Shown one piece after another: positions 1 to 12,271 of a stretch of DNA of 64,000 nucleotides (position 1 is the first letter of the stretch; every line of letters starts with the position of its first letter). The notes beneath the pieces were generated by a model. That model was not told where the DNA came from and did no database searches. It saw only the letters and a program-made list of their open reading frames with translations. This DNA comes from Pinus tabuliformis (Eukaryota > Streptophyta > Pinopsida > Pinales > Pinaceae): NCBI GenBank assembly GCA_031772625.1, contig CM062807.1:1148529007-1148593006 (forward strand), given 5' to 3'. A program made the translations under genes and the position numbers.

Positions 1-1722
1 AAGTATTTACATGAATGTACATACATTCAAACCAAGTAAGCATATATACTCAGTAACGATATTAACATTTCCATTATACATTAAGCTCGTTAACAGTAAA
101 TACCCATATGCTGGAAATACAGAGTTCCGTAACTGTGAAAAGGAGCATTTAAACAAAAATGAGCAGCAATAACAACTGTCCTACCCTTCTCGAGGACAAT
201 AGAAAAATGCTGAAGCTGGAAAACTGGAGAATACATACCATCCACAGGACAAAATTTAACAGCTAACCGATTCAGAAAGGCAAGCCGATAATATCGGGCT
301 GAGCATACTGAAGCACAAGCGGCATGCTATTAAAACTAACCGAGGAAAAACCAGAAGTGAACCAACAATTTACAGAGCAAGTTTTTATTAAAACGATGAA
401 ACTGGAAGTGCAAATGAAATATATTCATCAAATACAAATAAAACACCCTTTGAACAGAGGGGTCCATATTCAGCGGCCAGTTCAACAGCGACCCTTATCA
501 TTTACACATAAACAGTTGCATCTCAATGACTAAACATAGAAAAACAAGGTTGCCTTCGAATAACTCAATCGCTGTACAAGGTTAAGGCTTATCCCGCGCA
601 AGGGAACCGACTGTTCCTCATAACCCAACAGGGTAAGCCGGGAACACAAAACCTGGGAATACGAGAACACATGTAAATCATGAGGATCCTACTCTGGAAA
701 TCCTCGCTTGGATTTTAGATAGGGGGAAGCCAGTAAACATAAGAAAAAGAGAAGAAGGCAAACATGTATAAATCACAACCGACTCAGGCACATCAAGGAA
801 AAATCCCAGTTTTCGCACCAGAACCTTAGGGCCAATTTGCTTCGCGGCGGAGAAGGTTGAAACACTGAAGTTACGTCAATCCGCAAGCAGAAAGGAGGCA
901 TCGCTATAATCCTTACCTTCATACGACAAATAACAAGAGACAAACTGTTAATAGATGCATACAAAACCAGCAGTGAAACTCATGATAAAACGCATGCAGA
1001 ACTAATAGCGAATCCCAGAAGAAGGAGATAACCTATAGCGAAAAACTATGTCTAATTTCAAAACAAAAATACATTACCTGCACAGTGACTCCGGGAAATA
1101 AGCATAAATTCTCTGAGCTGTCGATGAAGCCCTGGAGGAGGCGAGAAATGGAAACGAGTCCAAGATTAAAGAGACAAGTGAAATCCGAGAACCATTCCAG
1201 TACCAAATGAGCCACGAGCGAAGCCCTAAAGGTTTATGAAGAGCTCTCAAACCCTTAGACGATTTCCCGCCCTCAGATCTGAGTCATTAGATCTCCACCA
1301 TAGAAAAGGAGCGGGAACCCAAGGCGTAAAGGCCGAGGGTACGAAGATTGGCGAGTCACATGGCCAAGCGGGTGAGCCAGGCCACCTGTTAAACAGCTGC
1401 CATGAAATCTTAAATGCCGCCAACAACTCAACGCCGGAAAAGTTACGGGTCAGACAATGCATACATTCCGATTGCCGATTTAATACACATGTAACCCATG
1501 CAAACGAGCCGAACCGTAAACCAATAAACCATATAGTTTGTCAGGAAATAAAATGTGTCCAAGTTATATCAACTCCGAATGGCTATAAGAAATGATAAAC
1601 TATGTGCAATAGTAGTTATGTTAAAGGGGTTATGTAAGGGTATTATAATTTACCATAAAAAAAAAAATACTTTTATGTATTTATGGAAGGGTCATGACAC
1701 TAGCTCCAACACCAGCACTAGC
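1..1722. other. Unassigned 5' region, no confident gene
   Basis: No transposon protein or structural RNA is recognised here. Open frames are short and match nothing I know. The stretch around 1080-1480 is richer in G+C than its surroundings and is annotated separately as a possible host exon. The copia gag-like frame begins near the right edge. No copy of the copia LTR start seen at 5805 is found here, so the 5' LTR of that element appears to be missing. Confidence 0.5.
1078..1480 (-). other. Possible host-gene 5' exon or UTR
   Basis: Read on the minus strand, this is a relatively GC-rich block that ends in GTGCAG followed by GTAATGT, a reasonable plant 5' splice donor at about 1077. A 71-residue frame from 1462 to 1247 shows no family I recognise. 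Both the composition change and the donor could be chance. It could equally be leader sequence of an unknown repeat. Confidence 0.2.
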
Positions 1723-2984
1723 ATGGGTATGTTTAATACTGAGCTCCCACAGTTTAATGGGAAAAACTATGACTACTGGGCAATAACCATGAGAGCCCTG
1801 TTTGCCTCACAAGATTTATGGGAACTTGTTGAATATGGATTTGAAGAGCCAGTAGATGAAGAAGAGTTTAATAACTTGACACAGACAGAGAAAGATCTGT
1901 TGAAGAGAAATAGGAAGAAGGATTGAAAAGCCCTCGTATTTTTGTATCAAGCAGTGCATGAGAGTGTGTTTCCAAGGATAGCAGCAGCCAAGAAATCCAA
2001 AGAAGCATGGCAAACTCTCAAGACAGCCTATCAAGGCATGGAGAAAGTGAAGACAATAAAACTACAGTTGCTAAGGAGAGATTTTGAGAATCTTTGCATG
2101 AAGGAGTGAGACAATATTGACTCATTCTTCACACATGTGATTGGTCTGGTCACATAGATAAGGACTCACGGAGAAGTTCTTGAAGAAAGGAGGATTGTGG
2201 AGAAACTATTGAGGGTCCTACCCTCAAAGATCGATGTGATTGTCTCCACCATAGAAGAGACAAAGGATCTCATAAACTTTTCAGTTGATGAACTTCATGC
2301 ATCACTGATAACACATGAGCAGAGATTGAGTAGAAATGAAAACTCATCTCTAGAGCAAGTCTTCAAGACCCAGTTGTCCTTTGGAAGAGGAAGAGGTCAA
2401 GGCAGAGGAAACAAGAAAGGAAGAGGAAAAGGTAGAAGCCAGAACAAAGGTGGAAGGAACAGTCCAGCAAATGCTCAAGGAAGAGGCAGCAATCCAAATC
2501 AGAACCAAGGCCAAGGCAGCAGCCAACAAAGTGAACAATATCATGCTCAAGGACAAAGGTATGAAAAATCCAATGTCCAATGTTATTATTGTAAAAAATA
2601 TGGGCATTATGCCAATGAATGTAGGAAGAAGCAGCATGATATGAATAATAGATCTAGTGCAAATGTCACTAGAGAAAATATCAGCGAAGATAATGTGCTA
2701 TTAGCTTGTAATATGACTGAAACAAATATTGAAGATATATGGTTTCTAGACTCCGGTTGCAGTAACCATATGACATGAAACATAGCCTTGTTTTCTACTT
2801 TAGATCAGAGTGTGAAGTCACAAGTCACACTTGGGACTGATAGTAAAATTTCTGTTATGGGAAAAGGATAAGTTAAAATATTTAAAAGGAAAGGTGAAAA
2901 GAAAACCATAGCAGATGTCTATTATGTTCTTGGAATGAAATGTAACCTCTTAAGTGTTGGACAAGCTAGGATGTATTGCTGAAG
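1723..2984 (+). pseudogene. gag-pro: copia gag and protease region (broken)
   Basis: The frame opens with a copia-type gag N-terminus (FNGKNYDYW, then MRALF), chosen here from the ATG at 1723. Stops interrupt it at 1924 (TGA), 2107 (TGA) and 2155 (TAG). A basic Gly/Arg-rich tract (2380-2440) precedes a CX2CX4HX4C zinc knuckle at 2581-2622. The aspartic protease active site reads WFLDSGCSNHM, with DSGC at 2749-2760. Stops follow at 2776 and about 2870, and a frameshift near 2965 breaks the protease/integrase linker after LLSVG. Confidence 0.9.
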
Positions 2985-3083
2985 TGAAGATGATGAGGAA
3001 CAGGATGTTCCCTCTCAGAATAAGGGCAGATTTGAAAAATAAAGAAGTAATTGTAGCAGTTACCCAAGAGGCTTTCCAAAGCG

Positions 3084-3952
3084 AACTGAAAGATAAAAAT
3101 TGGTTGTGGCACTTGAGTTTTGGACATCTCAACTTTGGAGGTCTTAACTTGTTGAGTAGAAAAGGAATGGTAAGAGGATTACCATTGATAGAGAAACTGG
3201 ACAGCCTTTGTGAAGGTTGTATCTTGGGGAAACAACACAGAGAAAGTTTTCCATCAGGGAAAAGCATAAGGGCAAAATCACCCTTAGAGATTGTCCACTG
3301 AGACTTATGTGGACCAATGAAAAATCCATCATTAGCAGGCAGCCAATACTTTCTAACATTCATTGATGATTTCACCAGAAAGACTTGGGTTTATTTCTTG
3401 AAGAACAAAAGTGAAGTGTTTGAAAAATTTCGGAATTTCAAAGCACTTGTGGAAAACCAAAGCGGGCTGCATATCAAAGTTCTAGGAACTGACAGAGGAG
3501 GTGAGTATATCTCCAAGGAATTTCTACGGTTTTGTAGAGAAAATGGAATTCATAATCAATTCACAGCTAGGTACACCCCGCAGCAAAATGGAGTAGCTGA
3601 AAGAAAAAATAGGACAATCATGGATATGGGGAGGAGCATGTTGAAGGAAAAGCATTTGCCAAATGATTATTGGGCTGAAACTATACACTGTGCAATATAT
3701 ATTTTAAATATGTTTCCTAAAAAAGTAGTGATGAACAAAGTGTCGGAAGAAGCATGGAGTGGGAGAAAGCAAGGAGTCACCCACATGAAAGTTTTTGGAT
3801 GTGTGGCTTATGCACACATTCCGGATCAGATAAGGAGGAAGTTGGACAGCAAAGGGGAGAAATGTATTTTCATTGGATATAGTGAGGAATCCAAAGCTTA
3901 CAGGTTTTATATCCCATCTACCAAGAAGTTTTTTGTGAGCAGAGATGTTTAG
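3084..3952 (+). pseudogene. int: copia integrase (broken)
   Basis: The GAG-pre-integrase zinc-binding motif (WHLSFGHLN ... CEGCILGKQ) is followed by the rve core. DLCGPM supplies the first catalytic Asp, TDRGGEY the second, and NGVAERKNR the Glu. The C-terminal part (KVFGCVAY, then FIGYSEESKAYRF) is the usual copia integrase tail. A TGA at about 3299 lies where the family has Ser before DLCGPM, and a TAG ends the frame at about 3950. The catalytic triad is preserved but no full-length product is possible. Confidence 0.92.
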
Positions 3953-4260
3953 TTCATTGAGAAGCAAGCTTGGGATGGAAGCACAGAGAAAACGGTGAAT
4001 GTTAAAAACGTTTTTTCTCATGATGAAGATGATGAGGAGATGGCTGAAATACATCCCCAAACAGCAGCGCCAACACAAGGACAGCAAGGGACACCCTTGA
4101 GGAGAAATGAAAGTGCTTCTCCAAGCACACCACAAGGAGGAAATTGAAGTGCTTCTTCAAGCACTAGTACACCAAATGAAAGAGGCAATAAGTTTAGAAA
4201 TTTAAGTGACATTTATGATGAAGGTATGAACTCTTTGTTTGCTTTATATTGTCATGTCGA

Positions 4261-5803
4261 TGACCCTGTTCATTTCGAAGAAGCAATTAAGGATAAGAAA
4301 TAGATAGAAGCTATGGATGAGGAGATCAATGCTATAGAAAGAAACAAGACATGGAATTTGGTTGAACTACCAAAAGGAAAAGAAGTCATTGGAGTCAAAT
4401 GGGTCTACAAGACCAAGAGTAATGTTGAAGGCACGATAGAAATGCACAAGGAAAGACTTGTTGTCAAGGGATACAAGCAGCAGTATGGGAGAGACTATGA
4501 GGAAACTTTCGCACCGGTTGCAAGAATGGAAACCGTGAGAGAAGTGCTGTCCATAGTAGCACAAAACAAGTGGAAAGTTTACCAAATGGACGTGAAGTCA
4601 GCATTCCTAAATGGAGTGTTAATGGAAGAGGTTTATGTTGAACAACCTCTAGGCTATTAAAAGAAAGGCCAAGAGCACAAAGTGTGCATATTGAAGAAAG
4701 CTCTTTATGGGCTGAAGCAAGCACCAAGAGCATGGTATAGTAGAATAAATTCTTATCTACTGGAAAATGGATTTGAAAAATGTGAGGGAGAACCCACCGT
4801 CTACATCAAAGAAAAAGATGGTAAATTACTAATTGTTGTGTTATATGTTGATGATGTTATTTTCATAGTTAATGATGATTATCTCATTGAAAATTTCAAA
4901 ACAGTCATGAAAGAATTTGAAATGACTGACATGGGTTCACTGAGATACTTCTTAAGAATAGAAGTAGATCAAAATGAAAATGGAATTTTTATCTCACAAG
5001 AAAAATATGTAAATGAAGTGTTGGAAAGATTTAATATGCAGGACAGCAAGGCAGCAATCACTCCCACAGTGATGGGATTAAAACTCAGCAAAGAGGACAG
5101 CAGCAAGGATTTTGATCCTAGCTTGTACAAGAGCATAGTTGGCATCCTTATGTATTGAACTGCAACTAGGCCAGATATAATATTTGCTATTAGTTTAATT
5201 TCCAGATTCATGGAGAGGCCAAAGGAAGCACATTGGCAGGAAGCAAACATAATTCTGAGGTATGTTAAAGGTACTAAAAGGTTTGGCATTTTATATACTA
5301 CTTCAGAATGTTCAGATTTAATTGGATACAATGATAGTGATTGGGTTGGAAGTGTAGATGATCAGAAAAGCACATTCGATTATGTTTTTCACATGGGTTC
5401 AGGAGCCATTTCATGGGCTTCTAAGAAACAGCCTATTGTAGCATTGTCTACAACAGAGGCAGAATATGTGGCAGCTACAGCAGTAGCATGTCAAGCAGTT
5501 TGGATGAGAAGAATCTTAAGGAGCTTAGGCCAAGAGCAGGCGAAAGAAACGATGATTTTTGTGACAATAGCTCAACTATTGCATTATCCAATAATTTCGT
5601 GTTTCACAAGAGAACAAAACACATTGACACAAAGTTTCACTCCATTAGGGAATTGGTGAACAATGGAGAAATTGTTTTACAACATTTTTGGACCCAAGAG
5701 CAGGTTGTAGACTTTCTGACCAAGCCATTGGGAAAAAAGGGTTTTGAATTTTTGAGGAAATGTCTGGGTATGACTGATAACCCAACAATTGAAATTAAGG
5801 GGG
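4261..5803 (+). pseudogene. rt-rh: copia reverse transcriptase and RNase H (broken)
   Basis: The RT_2 signature is clear: WKWVYKTK-like GVKWVYKTKS, QMDVKSAFLNG, KALYGLKQAPRAWY and the catalytic YVDDVIF at about 4846-4866. The RNase H region has TRPDIIFA, DSDWVG and TTEAEY. Stops occur at about 4303, 4660 and 5156, and a frameshift near 5545 moves the RNase H C-terminus (DFLTKPLGKKGFEF) to another frame. Catalytic residues are intact, unlike those of the gypsy copies in this window. Confidence 0.93.
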
Positions 5804-5828
5804 ATGTTGAAATATTAATAATTTCAAC

Positions 5829-7478
5829 TGCACGTATTAATTCCGGAAACCAGGCAATTTTATATCACATCGCCTTCATGCACCAGTGGTATTTTTCAGG
5901 AGGGCTCCGAACACACCGACCAACTGCCACGTGTCTGAGCTAACTTTTCAAAACCACCCATTCCCTGGACGGTAAAGTTCAGCAAGAAAGGGCCTCCCGA
6001 TATCGTCGTCACCGTCCGATTAAATCAATGGACCTGCATCATTTGAACTTGCGTGGAGTAAATTTTTGGTTGACTGCCAGTTTATCAGTAAAACGACGAG
6101 AAATTAATTTTTCACCATGCTGAAGTAATAAATGAATTTATTATGATAGGTAAGTCTTGGTAAAGTCTTTAAGTGTTTTATTCATAGGAGGTATGGGCAT
6201 AGATAAAGTCTTTAATTTTAATGTTTTTTTGCACGGATGTAATTCTTGTTTTACGGGACAAGAAAAGGTAAAAATCATATGTTTTTGTTTTGTTGTTTTA
6301 ACATATGCAATGTAATGTTTTTTTTTTTGGTTTTGGAGTTTGGAATATGCAGCAACGCGTATGCAAAAGAAAAAAAGGGTTTTTTACACCCACTGTAGTG
6401 TGTAATTTGCACAGAGCAAATGAAATGTTTTTTTGGTAATTGCAATGTATGAAATGTAATATGCGTAGTAGCGCGAGAAAAAGTTTTTTTGTTGAATGTA
6501 AAATAGGAATGTAAGAGATTTTACAGCAGTAAATGTAAATTTTTTTTACACACACTAGTGTAAAAATAAATTTTTGGAGTTGAAACAGAGTAATTTGTTT
6601 TGTGGAAGTTCTTGGAGAATCCCTCTGGCAGAGGAAGAATTTGTAATATGTTTTTTTATTAATGAATACATAGTGTTTCCATGTGTGTTGAAAACTCTGT
6701 CTGCTCAGAAAAATTTAACTTCCCTGTGTTAAGATCCTGTGGAGAAAACAGAGCTTTGTTCTCTGTTCTTTTGTGTTTGAAATTACCATAAATTTCCAAC
6801 AAGAGCTGTAGGGTGAGACAAGTCACTGGGTTAGTGGAGAAATCACACCAGTCCAAATCTACATACAAATCGACATTAGACATGGGCATAGGTTTACTCA
6901 TAGGCGAAAAACTCCACATAGTGGCCCAAGTTGAACCAGCAAACAAAAATGCAACAAGTAATCCATTTTCTCACCTAGCTAGGGCATAGAGTTGCGGAAA
7001 GTAACCTCCAATGTTCGATGTGCAAAACCAAGGAGAGCCATTGATGTGCCACGTTCAACCACACATGAAGGAGACAATTTTCCATTGCAGAGGGGACTCC
7101 AGAGGAGGCGAATTAGGATCTCTAGGTAGGCGGTCATCCCATATTTAAGCACCATAAATGGATAGTACCAGCATTGTAGCAGACAATAATTCAGTTGTAT
7201 AATGAAATATGTAATGACAATAAGCTTAGGAAGCTAGATAAGTGGCATAGGGTGAAAGAAAATATTTATGTTAGACATGAAATCATTCCATAGAACCTTT
7301 ATAAATAACCTTTGTACCTTGACCACAATTATATGCAGAAGGATTTTAATTATTATGAATTTGGCATGCATTGAAACTTATGAGTTATATATATTTAGAA
7401 TGATTTGTTAATTAGTAGGTTCATAATGATCCCATAAATAATTGTATGTTAAATTTTTTTATATGGGTATGTGACATA
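5829..7478. other. Copia 3' LTR remainder, intergenic DNA, probable gypsy-1 5' LTR
   Basis: No gene is seen. The left part should contain the rest of the copia 3' LTR. The right part, ending at 7476 just before the gypsy-1 primer-binding site, should be its 5' LTR. I could not match it to the 3' LTR that starts at 12489, so it is either highly diverged or replaced. Runs of T are frequent at 6190-6660. Confidence 0.4.
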
Positions 7479-7490
7479 TGATATCAGAGC
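7479..7490 (+). other. Primer-binding site, tRNA-iMet type
   Basis: TGATATCAGAGC differs by one base from the plant initiator-Met primer-binding site TGGTATCAGAGC. It sits two bases after a CA that plausibly ends the 5' LTR and about 85 bases before the first gag-like ATG. Confidence 0.8.
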
Positions 7491-7575
7491 GTTTAGGTTA
7501 CAAAACTAAGGCCTCTAGAAATTAAGGATTAACAAAATTTGTGATTAACATAGAGAAAAGTAGAAAGTAGTTAGT

Positions 7576-8560
7576 ATGAGAAGAATGGGAACCATACCAC
7601 ACCAAACGTTGATGGGAACAGGAGTAGCAACCTTACAGGAGACCAACCTTGAGGTATGGGTACAACTAGGAGAGGAACTACAAAATACTAACACTGCCAT
7701 CTTAGAAACCATTCAAGAGTTAAAGGCAGAAACGGCTAGACTACAGGCATACAATGAGCGGTTAATGTAGGAATAGAAAAAAATCATGAAAATTCTATCG
7801 GACAGAAAGAACCAGTGACAACAATTCTGAGTCCTAAACAAGGAAACATGACTCAAGAACAAGAATTTCATACTGAGATGGTAGAAAATGAAGGTGGTGA
7901 AGAGAATGAGGAAGAAGAATCTAGTAACTTGTCAAAACATAACAAGCAAAAAAAGCAAAAGGCAGAACGACATGGAGAATTCCAGAAGATAAAGCCTCCC
8001 CTCTTTGACGGTGAACTAGACGAGGTAGTAGAGGCCTAGTTCATCAACATGAACAAGTAATTCTAGTTGTACGAATATGATTTACACTTTATAGCTTGGT
8101 TGGTCATTTTTCAGTTACAGGGAAAAGCCACCCTATGGTGGAAGGAGGTAAAGATAGTCCAGTGTGTAAATGAGCAGAGCATAACTTGGGAGAATTTTCG
8201 AAGATATTTTAAGGAAAAATATTTGACCGAAATATTTTATGACGAGAAGGTCAAGGAGTTTCATGACCTTCAATTGGGTCAATTATATATGGATGAGTTC
8301 ATAACCAAATTTACATCTTTATTGCGATATATTCCATATATAGGGAATAAAAGGCTAAGGTACAAGAGTTTATCAGTAGCTTGCCACTGTTCATGAAAGA
8401 GCGCCTTGATTTTGATACCCTGAAGACCATGAATGAGGTCGTACAAAAGGCTAGAATTTGTTATGACAAAAGTAAGTCGAAAGGGGAAGGAACTAATGGA
8501 ATACAAAAAGGGAAGTAAATTTTCTTCGAGCAATAAATTAAATAAGTTCATGATAAATAA
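7576..8560 (+). pseudogene. gag: gypsy-1 gag (broken)
   Basis: Three consecutive open segments read as a chromovirus-type gag. They comprise a coiled-coil-like N-terminus with TLQETN and ELKAETARL, an acidic/basic linker, then the capsid core (FHFIAWLVIFQLQGKATLWW; SITWENFRRYFKEKYLT). TAG and frameshift breaks fall near 7768, 8036 and 8390. A degenerate zinc-knuckle remnant lies at about 8685-8740, where a stop and substitutions have removed the usual CX2C pattern. Confidence 0.82.
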
Positions 8561-8753
8561 ACGACATACAAGACAGATACACAAAAACATAGATTGAAAT
8601 CAACACAAGTCCAAACTTCCTAGTGAGGCAAAAATAAATGAAGAGTCAGTAAGAACTGAAGTAGAGATGTCAGCTAGACCCCCGCTAGAGTGTTAGGGAT
8701 GGGAGGACCTCATTAGGTGAAAAATTTCGCACACCCCATGGGGGACCGATCGG

Positions 8754-9280
8754 GTGGCACAAATTCAAGAAGCATCAACAATAGGAGAAGTGGCCAGAAG
8801 CATGCCAAAAATCAATGCTGCTATGGAAGATCATCAGGTGGAGTACCATCCGACTATGATAGAATTTGAAGGTAAAATATTCAATGAAGCTATATCTATT
8901 TTAATTGATCCTGGAGCTACATTGAGTTACATTAGTCTTAAAATTTTACAACAATGTTGTTTACAAGCTGTTAGGTTTAAAGCTCCTTGGTTAGTTAATT
9001 AGCTATGGGAGCTAAGAGAAGAGTGTTGGCCAAGGTTAGCAAATCTCCTCTACAGACAACAAGATAGGCTATTATGGTAGATTTGAATGTATTTCCCTTA
9101 GTATCATATGATATCTTAATCAACATGAATTGGTTGAAACAACACTCATCTCTTATTAATCGTAAAATTAAAACTATTAATTATATGAATGAGGAAGGAA
9201 AGAGAGAAGAAATTGAGGGAATAATAAAACCTTTAAAATTTAGGCCAGTCACAGTCTCCCAACTAGGAAAATGTATCTGA
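8754..9280 (+). pseudogene. pro: gypsy-1 protease (broken)
   Basis: The retropepsin active site reads ILIDPGATLSYIS, with Asp-Pro-Gly-Ala in place of the common DSGA/DTGA. A TAG near 9000 ends the first frame. The protease C-terminal signature (YDILINMNWLKQH) resumes in a second frame at about 9107-9150. Confidence 0.8.
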
Positions 9281-9429
9281 AAAGGGTGCGAGTCTTGCGC
9301 AATACAAGTAGGGTACTCTAACTCAAAAGAAAAGTCAGTCACTTTAGAAGATATACCGGTAGTGCAGAATGTTTTAGATGTATTGCCTGAAGAAATTCGT
9401 GGATTTTTACCAAAGAATGATATCGATTT

Positions 9430-10750
9430 ATTATTGAATTAGTACCAGGGGCCACTCCGGTATCTCGAGCTCCATATTGTATGAGCATACTAGAGTTAAC
9501 AAAACTAAAAATACATTTCCAAGAACTCTTGGAAAATAAATATATTCGACCATGTGTATCACCTTAGGGAGCCTCGATACACTTTGTTAAAAAGAAGCAT
9601 GGGAGCCTGTGAATATGCATGGATTACCGCCAACTAAATAAGTTGACCATGAAGAGCAAGTACCCCCTTCCTCGCATAGACGAGTTGTTTGATCAAGTGA
9701 AAGGAGCATCCGAGTTTTCAAAAATAGATCTTCGCTCGAGTTACCACCAAATCAGAGTCAAGGAGGAGGATATAGCAAAGACAACCTTTAAAACTCGATA
9801 TGGGCATTACGAGTTCATTGTGTTTTCCTTTGGCTTAACAAATGCACTTTCAACCTTCATGTGCTTTATGAATAACATATTCCATCAATACTTAGATAAA
9901 TTTGTGTAAATTTTTATCGATGGCATACACATTTACTCTCGAACGATAGAAGAGAACAAAGAGCACCTACATATTTTCCTCCAAGTTTTAAAGGAACATC
10001 AACTATATGCCAAATACAAAAAGTGTGATTTATTTAAAGGACAGATTCAATATCTTAGTCATGTCATTACTAAAGATGTAATAGTTGTAGATCGAGAAAA
10101 GATAAAGACCATATTAGTATGGCTGGTACCAAAAGATGTGACTGATATAAGGTCATTTATGGATTTAGGGGGATACTATAGGTAGTTCATTGAAGGATTT
10201 TCCAAGGTAGCCTATCCTATTACATCACTGCAAAAGTAAGGAAAGGCTTTTAAGTGGAGCATGGATTTCGAAAGGAGTTTTCATCAACTTAAGGACCTAC
10301 TCACCACCATAACCATATTAAACATTGCTGATCCAAATAAAGATTATGTGGTATGTATAGATGTTAGAAAAGAAGGCATAGGTGGTTTACTAATTTAAGA
10401 ACACAAGGTCGTTGCTTACAAGTCTACGAAGCTTAAGGAGCATGAGAAAAGGTACTCGGCCTATGATTTCGAATTGACAATAGTCATTCACACATTAAAA
10501 ATGTGGCGACATTAATTGGTGGGTAAGAAATTTTTTTTGATAAGAGATCAAGATAGTTTGACTAATTTCTTTAAACAACCCACTTTGAATGCTAGGCAAG
10601 CTCACTGGGTTGATTTTCTAAGCGGGTTCTACTTTGAAATTAAAAAATTGAAGGGAAAAGAAAACGATGTCACCGATGCATTAAGTAGGAAGGCCAATTG
10701 CTTAAATGAAATATCATTTAGTGAAGCACAAAATAATTTTAAAGATTAAA
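9430..10750 (+). pseudogene. rt-rh: gypsy-1 reverse transcriptase and RNase H (broken)
   Basis: RT motifs are plain: [27 protein letters not shown] and [12 protein letters not shown]. The catalytic box, normally [FY]xDD, reads FIDG at about 9912-9923, so the second Asp is lost, and a stop lies just before it at 9907. The connection/RNase H domain follows (SFMDLGGYYR, KVVAYKSTKL, RQAHWVDFL, VTDALSRKAN). Further in-frame stops occur near 10184, 10238, 10396 and 10514. Confidence 0.9.
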
Positions 10751-10854
10751 TGGAGCAAGTAGTACAAGATCTGAAATCTCAGTTTCTATGGCAGTAGAAT
10801 AAAGTTCCGAATAGCAAGGAACAACAACTTGGATATGAAATCAATGAAGAAGGC

Positions 10855-11955
10855 ATGTTGATCTATAGGGAAATAGTGTATGTACCTAATATAAGAGTTA
10901 TTAAAAATTTAATTTTGGATGAATACCACAAAGTCCGTTATGTTTGTCATCGTGGATATCAGAAAATGATAACTGTGCTTAGGAGGGAATACTTCTGGCT
11001 AAACATGGAAAAAGAGGTGGCAGAGTATTTGGCCCACTATTTGGAATGTCAACAAGTCAAAAGAAAACACTGTTACCCAGCTGGGTTACTACATCCATTA
11101 CCTATTCCGGAATGAAAATGGGAAGTCATTTCCATTGATTTTATAACTGGATTGACCAGGTCAAAGAAACAGAATGATTCCATAATGGTGGTGGTGGATA
11201 AGTTAAGAAAAGCTGGGCACTTCATACCTATGCAATCTATGTATAAGGCAGTACAGATCGCTAACATCTTTATGCAAACTATTTTTAAACTGCACAATAT
11301 ACCAGAACTTATATTTTTAGACTGTAATGTAAATTTTACATCATCTTTTTGGAAAGCCTTGTTTGCAGGGTTGGGCACTTAGCTGCATTTTAGTACTTCC
11401 TACGACCCTCAAATGGATGGGTAGAATGAACAATTAAACCAAGTGCTGGAAGACATGTTTCAAGTTTATGTTATTCAATAACCATCTAAGTGGAAAGAGT
11501 ATATACATTTAGTGGAATTTGCATATAAAAACAACTATTTGTCTTCTTTACAGATCATTCCTTTTGAAGTGACGTATGGTCGTAAATGTAGGAGTACCTA
11601 AAATTTGGGTGGCCTAGAAGATAAGTTAATGTTACGGCCTGATATGCTAGCAGAAATGGAAGAGAGTGTTAAAGAAGTATGAACTAACTTAAAGGTTGCT
11701 CAAGACTATCAAAACTATTTTGATGATTGAAAAAGGAATTTTCGAGAATTCTAGGTGGGGGATCATGTTAATGTTTGTGTTCGGGCCAAGAAAAGTACAC
11801 TATAATGGAATGAATGCACCAATTTAGCAGCTCAATTCTGTGATCCTTTTCAAATTCTAACACGAATTGGACGTGTGATGTATCAACTCCCCTTACCCAT
11901 CCATATTCGTGTGCACAATGTTATTCATGTTTTAGCATATATACATATATACATA

Positions 11956-11960
<5 letters not shown>
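10855..11960 (+). pseudogene. int: gypsy-1 integrase (broken)
   Basis: The zinc-binding segment (HRGYQKMI ... YLECQQVK) and the core (ISIDFITGL; FLDCNVNFTS; a G-stop-NEQLN remnant of the Glu motif) are recognisable. The second Asp context is changed from the usual DRDPRFTS. Stops occur at about 11113, 11380, 11420 and further on. The C-terminus runs into the first AT microsatellite after HNVIHV. Confidence 0.88.

Positions 11961-12050
<90 letters not shown>
11960..12050. repeat. (AT)n microsatellite
   Basis: About 45 uninterrupted AT units immediately follow the gypsy-1 integrase C-terminus. Any open frame across it (alternating Tyr/Ile) is an artefact. Confidence 0.99.
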
Positions 12051-12054
<4 letters not shown>

Positions 12055-12117
12055 ACATAATAAATTGGGAGGACATCTAGGTGAGTGAGAAAAGTTGAAA
12101 TTCTAAAATTATCCTGC

Positions 12118-12120
<3 letters not shown>

Positions 12121-12182
<62 letters not shown>

Positions 12183-12192
12183 TATATATATA
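12121..12192. repeat. (TA)n microsatellite, nearly pure
   Basis: About 35 TA units with one interruption near 12178. It lies 70 bases after the first AT array and still inside the gypsy-1 3' coding part. Confidence 0.99.
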
Positions 12193-12271
12193 AGAAAAAA
12201 AATTCATATTGTTGAATGTGTTTTGATTTCATTCAATGACTAATGGATTTTATTTTATTTTCGTATACAGG

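Larger units (their letters stand above)
1723..5828 (+). mobile_element. Degenerate Ty1/copia LTR retrotransposon, 5' truncated
   Basis: Domains run gag, zinc knuckle, protease, integrase, reverse transcriptase, RNase H. Integrase before RT is diagnostic of Ty1/copia. A polypurine tract (AAGGGGGA) at about 5797-5804 is followed by TGTTGAAAT at 5805, a typical copia LTR start that opens with a short inverted repeat. No matching 5' LTR or primer-binding site is seen upstream. The coding region has at least eight in-frame stops and two frameshifts, so the copy is dead. The right end of the 3' LTR was not determined. Confidence 0.93.

Noticed and set aside
11875..12060. Open frame of alternating Tyr/Ile across the AT array
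   Set aside because: Produced by the microsatellite; the same holds for the frames on both strands at 39939-40213.
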